From: Bacteroidetes Order II. bacterium | GTDB lineage: Bacteria; Bacteroidota; Rhodothermia; Rhodothermales; UBA2364 | NCBI GenBank assembly: GCA_016788705.1 | Contig: JAEUSQ010000030.1 | Location: 25,758 to 89,757, forward strand | Direction of reading: 5' to 3' | DNA: 64,000 nucleotides | Part shown: positions 18,887 through 28,251 of the stretch, one piece after another | Position numbering within the stretch: the stretch's first letter is position 1 | How the letters are laid out: each line of letters opens with the position of its first letter | Translations under genes and position numbers: made by a program | The notes under the pieces: model-generated | Database searches by the model: none | What the model saw: only the letters and a program-made list of their open reading frames with translations | What the model was told of the DNA's origin: nothing

Positions 18887-19519
18887 TTACATAGACTCAG
18901 GCGGACCATCAGGAACAAGATCATCAGGTCGCGAGGGCTCCCATCCCACACATTTTCGCCACCTCTCATAGGTTGCCAGACGTTCCGCGCGGTTTTTTGG
19001 GGGGATTTGGTGTTCAGCCTTGGCCCTTTCACGCATAAGGACTGTCTGCTCTTCAAGCGCACACAGTCCAATGGCGGCCCGCCGTTGGTTAACGGCCTCT
19101 AAGGTGTCATAGGGAGATGGTGACAGTTCTCCATGCTCATCCCAATCGAACTGGGTTCCATAAGGCTGGGGCCTCCCTTCAAAAACAGCAATCCGATCGG
19201 TGATATAGGCCAGTTTAACCGGACTTTCACGGCCTTCTTGTACCACTTGTGCCAACAAAGCAGCTCCTTTTCTCATTAATCTTGGATTGGCAATGGCGTG
19301 TTGGAGAATTAGCCAGGCAGCCTCGCTTGCATCCTCTCCCACTTTTTCGGAAGAGGGGTACCCGATTTGGTCTATGATTTCTTCTAAAACAGCACCATTA
19401 CGGTTATGTAATGCCTCCATTTCTGTATGGTATCCCTGAAAAAGCACGCCTTCATTGAGCAATTTTTGCCGGAGGTTGTCATCTTCACGTTTTAGTTGTA
19501 AGAGTTTCTGCGTGTACAT
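18887..19519 (-). CDS. DUF6624 domain-containing protein
   Basis: A 210-residue protein. The core HNRNGAVLEEIIDQIGYPS, VGEDASEAAWLILQHAIANP and LAYITDRIAVFEGRPQPYGTQF matches DUF6624, a widespread family of unknown function in which a His of the Q-H and the GTQF block are the conserved spots. No signal peptide, so it should be cytoplasmic. It lies 30 bases downstream of the AT-rich HExxH gene and may share its transcript. The C-terminal end is Pro-rich and not conserved. Confidence 0.82.
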   Translation of the reverse strand: MYTQKLLQLKREDDNLRQKLLNEGVLFQGYHTEMEALHNRNGAVLEEIIDQIGYPSSEKVGEDASEAAWLILQHAIANPRLMRKGAALLAQVVQEGRESPVKLAYITDRIAVFEGRPQPYGTQFDWDEHGELSPSPYDTLEAVNQRRAAIGLCALEEQTVLMRERAKAEHQIPPKNRAERLATYERWRKCVGWEPSRPDDLVPDGPPESM

Positions 19520-19549
19520 TTTTAACTATAAACACTATTTTTTAAAAAA

Positions 19550-20302
19550 TTATTGATTTGGTTTCAATGACCATATTTTTCGGGTAAGCACATCGTCATT
19601 AGGAATACGTTTATAAAGGTCTTTTATTGACTTTTTTTGTTTATCTAATAGATATGAAATTTTTAAATGATATAACCTGTATAAACCTTTAGAAGGGTCA
19701 AGTTCTGGCGCATCCTTATGCCATAAGTGTAGGTTTTGATCAAAATCAAAATTTCCTCCCTTTCCGATGTAGTCGGCATAGCCTTCAGTGAGCCATGCGG
19801 GATATCTCCAACTCCCCCTACCTGTATATCTTGATTGCAAGATATGTGTCATTTCATGTGCAAAGTAATAGGAAAGGGGTCTGTCCTGAAATGAAAAGGG
19901 TTTATTAGCAGAATACCATTCATCCGGAGGAATTATTTTGTTCTCTCTAATATTACTTGTTCTTATGAAAATATCACGTGTAAAATTGTATTGTGCAATC
20001 CCTCCTGCTAAGGTATTTCCTTGTGTAAAAAAGCCTAACCTCCAAAGGTCGTTACAGATATAGATATCAAAATGGATTTCATTATTATATAATTCAGATC
20101 TTTTAATCCTGGTTAAAGCATCTTCAACGACTGCATAAATATTCTTGTCTATTTTACGGTCAGAATAAACCGAGACTTGTTTGTAAGTTACTGAATATGC
20201 AAAAATAAAACCTGGAAACATCAAAATAAACAAATAAGTTAATGTCAAACAAGACGTTAAATAGGTTAGCTTTTTTAAAAAGAGTATTGATTTATTTTTC
20301 AT
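19550..20302 (-). CDS. exported HExxH putative metallopeptidase, AT-rich gene
   Basis: A 250-residue protein with an N-terminal hydrophobic segment (about residues 15-38) that can serve as signal or anchor. The core has HEMTH at 149-153 and a Glu in LTEGYADYIG at 173, matching the HExxH-(19)-E gluzincin pattern; zinc binding is likely, though the family is not identified. Earlier residues hold an ordinary mixed alpha/beta region. Codon choice is visibly A/T-rich (many AAA, ATA, TTA) and unlike its neighbours, a mild sign of acquisition. Substrate unknown. Confidence 0.75.
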   Translation of the reverse strand: MKNKSILFLKKLTYLTSCLTLTYLFILMFPGFIFAYSVTYKQVSVYSDRKIDKNIYAVVEDALTRIKRSELYNNEIHFDIYICNDLWRLGFFTQGNTLAGGIAQYNFTRDIFIRTSNIRENKIIPPDEWYSANKPFSFQDRPLSYYFAHEMTHILQSRYTGRGSWRYPAWLTEGYADYIGKGGNFDFDQNLHLWHKDAPELDPSKGLYRLYHLKISYLLDKQKKSIKDLYKRIPNDDVLTRKIWSLKPNQ

Positions 20303-20368
20303 TACTTTATTGCGTTAGGTTACATTCCTTTCTGCATATCTTATCTGTTTTTGCAACGGAATAACAAT

Positions 20369-21691
20369 TCATGGCGCCCCTTTCAGAGATGCAGCAATGC
20401 GCTCTGCTTCGGCTAAAACACGAAGGCTATTCCCACCCAAAATTTTTCGGACCTCCACTTCAGAAAACCCCGCTTTAAGGAGTTTATAAGTGATATAGGG
20501 CAGTTTTGTGACATCTTCGAGTCCATCCGGCATGGTAGCCCCGTCAAAGTCGGACCCTAAACCCACGTGATCCACTCCGGCAATGCGGGCGATATGGATA
20601 ATGTGTGCAATTACATCATCTAAGTTGCCTGGTCGTAAACCCTTTTCGCGCTGCACCATCGAAATCACTTGCCACATCATGTAATAATTATTGTTATAGT
20701 CGTTTCGGAGCCGTTCATAGACCTCCTCCATCACGGCTTTGGTCATTTGGCGGTTCACCACACTTTCCATAAAGTTCACCATCACCACTCCCCCCCGTTG
20801 GCCCAAGGCCCGAATCATGTCGTCGGTCATGTTGCGTACATTCTCGGTCAGCGCCCGAGCAGAAGAATGCGAGGCAATCATGGGGGATTTGGAGACCGCA
20901 AGTGCATCCCAGAACGTAGAATCTGCCACATGCGAGAGGTCCACCAAAATACCGAGTCGGTTCATTTCCTGTACCAGATTTCGTCCGGCTTCATTGAGTC
21001 CACCCCATTTCGGTGGTGATTGTGAAGCGTCGGCAAAAGAGTTTGTATTTACATGGCTCAGGGTAATGTATCGAACACCTTCATTATGGAAGTGGCGAAG
21101 TACCTCGAAGTCGGCATTTGCGATGGCGTGCCCCCCTTCAATGCCCAATAGGATTGCCTTTTTACCTGTGCTTGTGACATTTCGGAGGTCAGCGGCAGAA
21201 GTAACGATACGTACAGAGTCTTCAAGCCCCTCTAATTGCCGCCGTAGATAAAAAATCTCTTCCTTCGCCCTGTTGATGGATTCTCGGCCCTCTGGATATT
21301 CCGATCCCACATAAATCGAGAAAAAAGCAGCATCCAACCCCCCTTCCACCATACGCGGTAAGTCCACATGCGGCGGTGTTTTATGACGCCTGCGAAATTG
21401 ATAATTGGGATCCGATACCATCAGGGTGGGGACGTCTATGTGTCCGTCCATTACAAAGGCATCATAATGCAACCCAATCGCCCTTCGCCAAAGCGGGTCT
21501 TGGCGAATGAGTGTTGCTTGTTGTGAACGAGGCATGGTCGTTTTTCCGCCATCACGAAACGGTACATCGGGGTTATCCTGCACCAAGGGGACATTTCGTT
21601 TCGAACGCCAAGGAGTTTGTGCATGACACGCGGGCAGTGTCAACACCATAAGTAGAATAGATAAACGGAGCATGTTGAAACGGTCAATCAT
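20369..21691 (-). CDS. M19 family (renal-type) membrane dipeptidase, lipoprotein
   Basis: A 440-residue dipeptidase: MDGHIDVPTL (zinc ligands H84 and D86), LGIEGGHAIANADFEVLRHF (bridging Glu), ITLSHVNTNSFADAS, VDLSHVADSTFWDAL and VGLGSDFDGA. The fold is a metal-dependent TIM barrel that cleaves dipeptides. The N-terminus LRLSILLMVLTLPAC gives a lipobox, so the enzyme is lipid-anchored in the envelope. The start is either M1 (overlapping doxX by 8 bases) or M7, which would sit closer to the signal. It forms a two-gene unit with the DoxX gene. Confidence 0.92.
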   Translation of the reverse strand: MIDRFNMLRLSILLMVLTLPACHAQTPWRSKRNVPLVQDNPDVPFRDGGKTTMPRSQQATLIRQDPLWRRAIGLHYDAFVMDGHIDVPTLMVSDPNYQFRRRHKTPPHVDLPRMVEGGLDAAFFSIYVGSEYPEGRESINRAKEEIFYLRRQLEGLEDSVRIVTSAADLRNVTSTGKKAILLGIEGGHAIANADFEVLRHFHNEGVRYITLSHVNTNSFADASQSPPKWGGLNEAGRNLVQEMNRLGILVDLSHVADSTFWDALAVSKSPMIASHSSARALTENVRNMTDDMIRALGQRGGVVMVNFMESVVNRQMTKAVMEEVYERLRNDYNNNYYMMWQVISMVQREKGLRPGNLDDVIAHIIHIARIAGVDHVGLGSDFDGATMPDGLEDVTKLPYITYKLLKAGFSEVEVRKILGGNSLRVLAEAERIAASLKGAP

Positions 21692-22121
21692 CGGCAGGTT
21701 GATCGGTGCGAGAGGTAAAGAACATCCGATCTAAACTATAAGCCCCCCCGCCTATACATAAAATCAATAAAAATCCCAAACCAGTTTCAATGGCATGGGC
21801 GGCTTCCATGAAGGGTTCTCCTTTTCCAAGGTGTGCCATTGCAGCCACCATCATGGTCATGACCACAAATGCGGCAGCAATCCGCGTTCCAAGCCCCACA
21901 GCCACCAGTATTCCTCCCAGAAATTCGGCAATTGCTCCCATAAACCCCCAGAAAACCGGAAAAAAGTAGATTCCAAAGTTTTCCATTGCGGCACCTAACG
22001 AGTTCCATTTTTCTATCCCGCCAGATATTTTGGGCCAACCATGGAGCATCATCATCATGCCCAGCGAAAAACGGGCGATGGCATAAACATAAGGCTTCAT
22101 TTTTTTCATCTGGGGTATCAT
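21684..22121 (-). CDS. DoxX family membrane protein
   Basis: A 145-residue protein with four hydrophobic segments and the DoxX features: YAIARFSLGMMMMLHGWPKI at the start, then GFMGAIAEFLGGILVAVGL and MMVAAMAHLGKGEPF. Family members are small inner-membrane proteins with roles in redox or quinone-linked processes that are not fully defined. The alternative start at M6 (nearer the first membrane segment) is possible. The downstream dipeptidase gene overlaps its 3' end by eight bases. Confidence 0.85.
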   Translation of the reverse strand: MIPQMKKMKPYVYAIARFSLGMMMMLHGWPKISGGIEKWNSLGAAMENFGIYFFPVFWGFMGAIAEFLGGILVAVGLGTRIAAAFVVMTMMVAAMAHLGKGEPFMEAAHAIETGLGFLLILCIGGGAYSLDRMFFTSRTDQPADD

Positions 22122-22211
22122 GTTTAGCTTTTGGGTGACGTTAGAAAAATTGTTTGGGTTTTACTCTTTACCATTTTGGATAAAAAACAGGGTGGAGCCA
22201 CTATAATATAC

Positions 22212-22245
22212 AAAAAAGCCGCAGGATTGATTCTGGCGGCTTTTG
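22212..22245 (-). terminator. intrinsic terminator of the LTxxQ-protein gene
   Basis: AAAAGCCGC at 22214-22222 pairs with GCGGCTTTT at 22236-22244, a 9-bp stem. Read on the minus strand it lies 30 bases after the stop at 22275 and ends in a T-run; the plus strand also has four T's, so it may act both ways. Confidence 0.8.
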
Positions 22246-22274
22246 GGTGGATGCCTATCTATCTGGAGAATGGC

Positions 22275-23021
22275 TTAAAAACGGCCTCTCATTCCCCTAA
22301 AACCGCGGCCACGGTTTTGCATAAATCCTGAACGCTCCTGCCGCATTCCTGCTTTCCGCATACGTTGGTTTGGTGCGGCATCGCGGTTCATCTTTTTTCC
22401 CGCAACCATTGCACGATGAATTTTGACCGTTTCGAGTTGTTGCGGCGTTAGAATGCGTGCATGGGCGGCTTCGGCTTCTTCCATAATTTGTTGCATTGCT
22501 GTACGGTTGGCAGGACGATTGCCGGACTTGGCATTCTCCCGCAGTGCCTGCATTTTATTTTGGGTTTCGGCCCTAAGCGCTGCCAATTGTTCTTGCTGGC
22601 GGGCTGTAAGATTGAGGGCTTCGGCCATTGCCCGCTGATGCGCTTCCCGCATTTGGTTACCTGGCATTTCGGCATGGTATTTTTGCATCAAGGCTTGTTT
22701 TTGTTCTTGGGTTAATACATTACCGACCGGCCCTAGCGGGGTGATACCCGCACCACGACCTGCTTGACGCGCCCCCATCAAAGGGCCTCCAGAGCCGATC
22801 GCGTCTTTATGGTGTCCTTTGACGCGTTCCATGCGTTCAAAAAGTTGGACTTTCTGCTCTTTGGTAAGGGTGGACTGTAAATCGGCGGCTAAACGCCACG
22901 AGAGGGCTGCACGATCTGGTCGCATTTCCTGACGAGGATTTTGTGCGGTGACAAAATTGGGTAAAAGGGTAAGTACAAAAGCAAAGACGCTGAGGGTGTA
23001 CGTAAAGATTTTGGTTTTCAT
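22275..23021 (-). CDS. periplasmic Spy/CpxP-like LTxxQ-motif protein
   Basis: A 248-residue exported protein: signal KTKIFTYTLSVFAFVLTLLPNFVTAQ and then four LTxxQ-type motifs (LTKEQK, LTQEQK, LTARQQ, LTPQQL) spaced along an alpha-helical mature part, the mark of Spy/CpxP envelope chaperones and metal-stress sensors. It also has QNPRQEM at the start and a basic RG-rich tail (NRGRGFRGMRGRF). Likely a periplasmic helical protein, perhaps a stress chaperone. A strong terminator follows. Confidence 0.78.
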   Translation of the reverse strand: MKTKIFTYTLSVFAFVLTLLPNFVTAQNPRQEMRPDRAALSWRLAADLQSTLTKEQKVQLFERMERVKGHHKDAIGSGGPLMGARQAGRGAGITPLGPVGNVLTQEQKQALMQKYHAEMPGNQMREAHQRAMAEALNLTARQQEQLAALRAETQNKMQALRENAKSGNRPANRTAMQQIMEEAEAAHARILTPQQLETVKIHRAMVAGKKMNRDAAPNQRMRKAGMRQERSGFMQNRGRGFRGMRGRF

Positions 23022-23194
23022 AACAGTATTATTTAAAGTGGAATATCTTGTATTGCTACACCCAATTTAACGAGGCCGAAACCCGCAAGTTGTCACAGAG
23101 CTGTTTCACTTTTACGCCAATGCTGTAAGAGAAATGGTGTCAGATTTATGGCAATTTCCATAAAGAATATCGAACACCATGGGCTTGGTTCCGA

Positions 23195-24157
23195 TCATCC
23201 GGTTTCCGCAAGAGAAGCCGGATTTTGTCCTCCCGCGAGCAAATACAGACAGGCCATTCGGGTAGCGACCCCATTTGTTACCTGATCCAATATAACGGCC
23301 CGCTCATGATCCACTACTTCGCTGGCCAATTCCACTCCCCGATTTACAGGCCCCGGATGCATGATCCGCAAGTCGGGATACCGATCCAAGTGTTCCCGCT
23401 TAATACCAAACTGGTTATGGTATTCACGCAAACTGGGGTAAAGGCTCGTGTCTTGTCGCTCCAACTGGATGCGGAGCGCCATAGCAACGTCACACCCTTC
23501 GAGAGCTTCCTCCAGACGGTGCGTAACACGGCAACCAAATTGTGAAACGCCAAATGGCATCATGGTTTTGGGACCACAGAGCGTAACATTAACCCCCATT
23601 TTCGTCAGGCCATACAGGTTGGAGCGTGCCACACGGCTGTGCATGATGTCGCCAATGATGGATACATTTAAGCCTTCCAAACGGGGCGAAATGTCAGAAA
23701 TTGTAAGGAGGTCTAACAAGGCCTGTGTGGGATGTTCATGTGCACCGTCACCAGCATTAAGTACCACGGCATCTATACACTGCGTCAAAAAATACGCCGC
23801 TCCAGGAGACCTATGACGGATAACCGCAATATCCACCTTCATGGCCTCTATGTTCCGTGCTGTGTCTTTGAGGGTTTCCCCTTTTGAAACCGACGAGCCT
23901 GAGGAGGCAAAATTCACGGTATCCGCAGAGAGTCGTTTCTCTGCCAACTCAAACGAGATGCGGGTGCGGGTGGAAGGTTCAAAAAAAAGATTTACCACCG
24001 TTAGGCCGCGCAGAGACGGGACACGGGGAATCTGGCGCCGGAGCACCTCCCGAAACGCTCGTGCCGTAGAAAGAATCAGGGCAATTTCTTCCGGACTGTA
24101 TGTGGCCAAGCCCAATAGGTGCCGATGGTGGAGCGTGGTAAGCGGTTGTGTCATCAA
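23195..24157 (-). CDS. pyrB: aspartate carbamoyltransferase catalytic subunit
   Basis: A 320-residue enzyme that makes N-carbamoyl-L-aspartate in pyrimidine synthesis. The carbamoyl-phosphate site [13 protein letters not shown] is at residues 58-70, followed by [15 protein letters not shown] and [18 protein letters not shown], then [16 protein letters not shown]. The length is standard. The start overlaps the stop of pyrR by four bases, so the two are one operon. No pyrI regulatory subunit or pyrC follows; the next minus gene is unrelated. Confidence 0.95.
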   Translation of the reverse strand: MMTQPLTTLHHRHLLGLATYSPEEIALILSTARAFREVLRRQIPRVPSLRGLTVVNLFFEPSTRTRISFELAEKRLSADTVNFASSGSSVSKGETLKDTARNIEAMKVDIAVIRHRSPGAAYFLTQCIDAVVLNAGDGAHEHPTQALLDLLTISDISPRLEGLNVSIIGDIMHSRVARSNLYGLTKMGVNVTLCGPKTMMPFGVSQFGCRVTHRLEEALEGCDVAMALRIQLERQDTSLYPSLREYHNQFGIKREHLDRYPDLRIMHPGPVNRGVELASEVVDHERAVILDQVTNGVATRMACLYLLAGGQNPASLAETG

Positions 24158-24774
24158 TGCTTGTGTACTCGTTGGCCAAAATCAGGATTGTTTCCGCTTT
24201 TGCGTTTGTGTGTGGGGACATCAACCAACCAAACCCCCTCTTCTTTGTCATATTCTTGTAGTTTCACCCGCACTTCTTCTCCGAGGGTTGTTGGAACAAA
24301 ACGCCCCACAATATCTGCCTGAAGGGGTAACTCGCGCAATCCCCGATCTACCAGTACCAAAAGCCGAATGGTTGACGGGCGGCCCAGGTCGAGCAGGGCG
24401 TCTAACGCCGCACGCACTGTACGTCCGGTGAACAGTACATCGTCCACCAATACAATATGCGCATCATTAACATCAAATAAAATCTCGGTACGCCGTACCA
24501 GTGGTTGGTGGAGGCGTTTCCGCACGTCGTCGCGGTAGAGGGTGGGGTCAAGAATACCCAAATTAACCGAAGTGTTTTCTGCCTCCCGAATTTTACGGTG
24601 CAATCGTCGGGCCAAATATACCCCACGGGTCTGCATCCCCACCAATGCCAGATTAGATGCGGAGAGTGTGCTAGGCTCAAATACTTCAGTCACTTCACGA
24701 GCCATCCGCGACAACGTCCGGTCTAAGTCCGCAGCATCCATTAGTTGAGCCTTAATATGGTCTTCGGTTTGCAT
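24154..24774 (-). CDS. pyrR: PyrR, pyr operon regulator/uracil phosphoribosyltransferase
   Basis: A PRPP-binding protein of about 206 residues, start taken at the ATG at 24774 (an upstream in-frame start at 24807 adds 11 residues). It carries [27 protein letters not shown] and the PRPP site [12 protein letters not shown] at 108-119, then [17 protein letters not shown]. PyrR is typically an RNA-binding attenuation regulator. No obvious PyrR loop or terminator pair is seen in the 132 bases before the start, so its target here is unclear. It leads the pyrR-pyrB operon, divergent from the phosphatase gene. Confidence 0.94.
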   Translation of the reverse strand: MQTEDHIKAQLMDAADLDRTLSRMAREVTEVFEPSTLSASNLALVGMQTRGVYLARRLHRKIREAENTSVNLGILDPTLYRDDVRKRLHQPLVRRTEILFDVNDAHIVLVDDVLFTGRTVRAALDALLDLGRPSTIRLLVLVDRGLRELPLQADIVGRFVPTTLGEEVRVKLQEYDKEEGVWLVDVPTHKRKSGNNPDFGQRVHKH

Positions 24775-24906
24775 CATAACCAGAAAGGTACAACATGTGG
24801 ATCGCACCGAGGCAAAAAAACTTGGTTAAGATCGTTGTATCGCAACAAAAAGTTCTACTTTGCGGTATGTTCGTTTTTACTTCGCCAAATATCGCGTTAT
24901 CACCCC

Positions 24907-27036
24907 ATGGGTTTTCGATCTCTAAGCCTCCGTACACAACAAATCATACTTGGCCTTTCAGCGGGTATATTGTTTGCCTGTACGGTTGTGTATCATATTC
25001 ATCTTGAAGTCTGGGGTGGATGGAATGTACGGTGGCGCGAAGTATTGGCCGAATTGGCCGTTGCTGCCACGTTTGGATTGGTATATCAACTGCTGGCAGA
25101 TCATTTTCAGCAACGCAAACTGGGTCCCATTCGTGCGCTTTGGTCTCTGTCGTTGGTGATGCTGGGTATTGTATTTCTGAGCGGTCTTTTTGGGCTACAC
25201 TACGAAAAGGGCATGTGGTTTTTTACCCACAAAATTCCAGACCGAACCATTCCAGGCGTTTTGGTGATTTGTGGTATGGCGTTTCTACAGGGTGCAGGCG
25301 GGGCCTTCTTATTGGTACAATTACGCGAATTGGTATTGTTTAAGCGCACCGCTGTTACCGTCCGAAACTGGTATATGTTGCTCTGGAGTTTGGTTGGTAC
25401 CTTTGGTGCCGTGGTTTTAGAGAAGATGATTCCTATCCCTTATGTGGTGGAGTTTGCCATCGTATTTGCAGGTGCAACCATTATTATCAATGTCTTCCGC
25501 CTTTCGTGGGTTGCCTATCTGCCGTTTCGACAAAAAATAATTGGGCTTGCCGTAAGTTTGGTTATGTTACTGGTTCTTTTTGCCGCCTTTAGCGAGGCCG
25601 TACCCATGCGCAAATGGAACTTTATTATCTGGGAAGCGGATCCCTTTGTAGCACAATATAGTTTTGCACTCAACTTAACGCTTACCTTGACCTTGGTTCT
25701 GGGGATTTTGTACAGTGTTACCACATTGCTTTCTCTTATTTTCCATCTTCCCACTTCAGGCGATTTTCAACGCAAGACCGACGACTTGGCCGCAATGCGT
25801 GCCCTTACGCAAATGGTCGGCCAAGTTTTTGATGCCCAGCATCTGCCCAAACTCGTTTTAGAGTCCGTCCGACAGTTTGTGGGAGAAGAACAAATAGCAT
25901 GGCTCGCCCTCTCGGATGCCCGAACAGGTACGCTTCGTCCAAAAGTGGCTGCGATGACGGGTATTGCTGAATCACAGTTGACACGGTGGATAGACTTAGA
26001 TGCGTTTTATGCAGAACTTCAAACCCGCCGTGAACCGCTGATTCTCAACCACGCCGTGCGCGACCATCGCATTCATACACCCGGTTACGAGATTGGTAGT
26101 TTGGCCATGATGCCCCTTATTACCCGAAACGAAGTAATCGGCGCATTATTTGTTGGCAAAACCTTGGCCGATGGATTCGACGAGGACGATGCAAAGAGTT
26201 TAGGCGCTTTTGCCGATCAGGTGGCGCTCGCTATAGACAATGCACGCCTATTCGAAGAACGCATCGAGAAAGAACGGCTGGGGCGTGAGTTGGCGATTGC
26301 ACGCGAAGTCCAAAAACGCTTGCTCCCCGACAAACTCCCGGAAATCCCGGGCGCCTCCTTGTTTGCCTCGTATGAGTTTGCACATGAAGTGGGAGGCGAC
26401 TATTTTGATTTTGTACAGGCAGATGCAAACCGTTATAGCTTTATTATCGGCGATGTCTCTGGTAAAGGGACCTCGGCTGCCTTTTATATGGCCGCACTCA
26501 AAGGAACGTATCATGCCCTCGCCCGATCCGATGCAGACCCGCGAACGCTCTTGTTGAAAGCCAATGAAGCACTCTCGGTACAAAAAGAAAAAAATATTTT
26601 TATTACGGCCATTGCAGGGTTATTGGATGCAGATACGGAAACCTTAACCATGCTTAGGGCAGGACATTCACCAGCCATTCACATAGATCTTCACGGCCAA
26701 GTGAGGCAACTACGGGAAGGTGGATTGGGGCTGGGACTGACCAATTCGAAGGTTCTCGCAAAAACATTTATTCCCATTACCCTCCCGCTAAGACCCGGTG
26801 ATGTCTTTGTTTTATATACCGATGGCGTTATTGAAAGCCGTAACGCAATGGGAGAGCCTTATGGCTATGAACGATTAACAGAAGCCCTCAAGAAGTGTCG
26901 GCAAGAAGATGCTGCGGGGATCCATGCCGCCCTCCTGGCAGATTTAAACCAGTTTACAGGAGACCTCCGGTACTTTGATGACCTCACCTTGATTGTACTG
27001 AAATGGCATGGGCAATCTGTGCGGACACATATGTAA
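24907..27036 (+). CDS. membrane GAF-PP2C (SpoIIE/RsbU-type) serine phosphatase
   Basis: About 709 residues from the ATG at 24907; a longer frame to 24745 would overlap the pyrR start and lacks sense. The N-terminal 280 residues contain around seven to eight membrane segments, followed by a GAF domain (about 295-450) and a PP2C/SpoIIE domain (about 475-705). Metal Asp residues are present in GGDYFDF (D498), IGDVSGKGTSA, LYTDGVIESR and FDDLTLIVLK. Such enzymes dephosphorylate a STAS antagonist; the STAS gene directly follows. It is the signal-sensing part of a partner-switching module, with the membrane part presumably the sensor. Confidence 0.92.
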   Translation: MGFRSLSLRTQQIILGLSAGILFACTVVYHIHLEVWGGWNVRWREVLAELAVAATFGLVYQLLADHFQQRKLGPIRALWSLSLVMLGIVFLSGLFGLHYEKGMWFFTHKIPDRTIPGVLVICGMAFLQGAGGAFLLVQLRELVLFKRTAVTVRNWYMLLWSLVGTFGAVVLEKMIPIPYVVEFAIVFAGATIIINVFRLSWVAYLPFRQKIIGLAVSLVMLLVLFAAFSEAVPMRKWNFIIWEADPFVAQYSFALNLTLTLTLVLGILYSVTTLLSLIFHLPTSGDFQRKTDDLAAMRALTQMVGQVFDAQHLPKLVLESVRQFVGEEQIAWLALSDARTGTLRPKVAAMTGIAESQLTRWIDLDAFYAELQTRREPLILNHAVRDHRIHTPGYEIGSLAMMPLITRNEVIGALFVGKTLADGFDEDDAKSLGAFADQVALAIDNARLFEERIEKERLGRELAIAREVQKRLLPDKLPEIPGASLFASYEFAHEVGGDYFDFVQADANRYSFIIGDVSGKGTSAAFYMAALKGTYHALARSDADPRTLLLKANEALSVQKEKNIFITAIAGLLDADTETLTMLRAGHSPAIHIDLHGQVRQLREGGLGLGLTNSKVLAKTFIPITLPLRPGDVFVLYTDGVIESRNAMGEPYGYERLTEALKKCRQEDAAGIHAALLADLNQFTGDLRYFDDLTLIVLKWHGQSVRTHM

Positions 27037-27088
27037 CCTTCTTGAAAAATGTCCGTATATCCGAAACCTCCATTTACCCTTCATCCTC

Positions 27089-27451
27089 ATGAGTAGTTTT
27101 TCGGTTACGTTTAGAACCACGCCCGCCGCCCAAATCTTGGATTTGAATGGCGAATTAGACGCACACACGGCACAAGACTTAGAAGTGGCCATCCAGACCA
27201 GTTTAAGCAATGGCAAGTTTGCTTTGGTGATCAATGGCGCAAACCTGCGTTATATCTCCAGTGCTGGTCTTGGTGTATTTATGGCCTTTGTCGAAGAAGT
27301 ACGAGAAAGCGGTGGCGACATCAAAATTGTGGCCCTACAACCACAGGTATATGACACCTTCGATCTGTTAGGCTTCCCACATTTATTTGATGTATTGCCA
27401 ACCTTGGAAGAAGCTGAAGCTAAATTTATGGCCGGAGAATTGCGCCATTAA
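27089..27451 (+). CDS. STAS domain anti-sigma factor antagonist
   Basis: About 120 residues from the ATG at 27089, which gives the domain from its first strand (SSFSVTFRT); an earlier GTG/ATG frame to 27008 is a less natural start. The STAS core has LDLNGELDAHTAQDLE and NGANLRYISSAGLGVFMAF, with the usual phosphorylatable Ser 57 or 58. In the partner-switching scheme, the phosphatase upstream would restore its active form so it can sequester the anti-sigma factor encoded three bases downstream. Confidence 0.9.
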   Translation: MSSFSVTFRTTPAAQILDLNGELDAHTAQDLEVAIQTSLSNGKFALVINGANLRYISSAGLGVFMAFVEEVRESGGDIKIVALQPQVYDTFDLLGFPHLFDVLPTLEEAEAKFMAGELRH

Positions 27452-27454
27452 CCA

Positions 27455-27937
27455 ATGTCATTTTTAAAGTTCGCTGTCTTTAGCGACACTCTTATGATAC
27501 AACAAACGATGCAATATAGCCTCCGAGTGCCGAGCGATAAACGCTACTTGGCAGACGTGCGTCGTTTTATCGAAGCCCACGCAAACATAGCTGGTTTTCC
27601 CGAATTTGCGATCGAACACATCAAATTGGCCGTAGATGAAGCTTGTACCAATATCATTGACCACGCCTATCAACGAAAAAACACCGAAGCCATCGAAGTA
27701 GTGGTCGTAGTGGATGTACTGGCCTTCCGGATCAGTCTGCGCCACCGTGGCATTCCGTTTCAGCGGGAACAGTACCACCATCCACAAGACCTCCGTGCCT
27801 CGATCAATGCGCGAAAAGGGGGAGGTTGGGGCGTTTTCCTGATGAACAAGCTTATGGATGAAGTAGATTATCGGATTTTTGACGGTTACAATGAAGTTTA
27901 CTTGGTAAAGAAACGATTCTTGAACGGTAAATCTTGA
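27455..27937 (+). CDS. HATPase_c anti-sigma regulatory factor (RsbW/SpoIIAB-like)
   Basis: A 160-residue protein (starts at 27494 or 27509 are also possible). The N-box HIKLAVDEACTNIIDHAY (residues 55-72) with E62 and N66, and a glycine-rich G2-like stretch GGWGVFLMNKLMDEVDY, place it in the RsbW family of serine kinases and sigma-binders. The G1 region reads SLRHRGIPF where D-x-G is normal; the usual Asp position holds H97. Three bases after STAS, it is in the same operon. No sigma-factor gene is adjacent. ATP binding is weakened or altered, but this needs a test. Confidence 0.87.
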   Translation: MSFLKFAVFSDTLMIQQTMQYSLRVPSDKRYLADVRRFIEAHANIAGFPEFAIEHIKLAVDEACTNIIDHAYQRKNTEAIEVVVVVDVLAFRISLRHRGIPFQREQYHHPQDLRASINARKGGGWGVFLMNKLMDEVDYRIFDGYNEVYLVKKRFLNGKS

Positions 27938-28251
27938 ACGCTCCTAAACGTTTTTCAATTTATTTTAAAGCAAGCACTTTCATTCGTACTGCATTATTTC
28001 GTATCCTTCGCCGTTCTTTTTTGTTTTTGGCAAAACTTTATCTTGCTACCAACGCCTTACCCACGGCTACTACACGCTATATTGTTGTTATTTTTAACTT
28101 TGCTCTGCATATGCCGAGTACTTTTCCCTATCCAAAATGGTGGGAAATAGCCAAAAAAAACCTCATCAAAGAACCTTATTAACCGTTTGACTTTTTTCTT
28201 TTTAACCATTATAGACGCATTATCGTGTTTATTAAGGAGTGATTAAATCAT
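27938..28251. other. 314-base gap without a supported gene
   Basis: A frame with TTG at 27934 runs 82 codons, but it is hydrophobic, AT-rich, has no family features and no good start, so I regard it as chance. The right end (about 28183-28251) is AT-rich and carries AAGGAG at 28234-28239, 12 bases before the ATG of the NYN gene. Confidence 0.5.

Noticed and set aside
22131..22331. Plus-strand 66-codon frame between DoxX and LTxxQ genes
   Set aside because: Runs across the terminator hairpin and into the antisense of the LTxxQ gene; no support.
27934..28182. 82-codon frame after the anti-sigma gene
   Set aside because: Its only start is TTG, it is hydrophobic and AT-rich, has no family features and overlaps the previous stop; likely chance.
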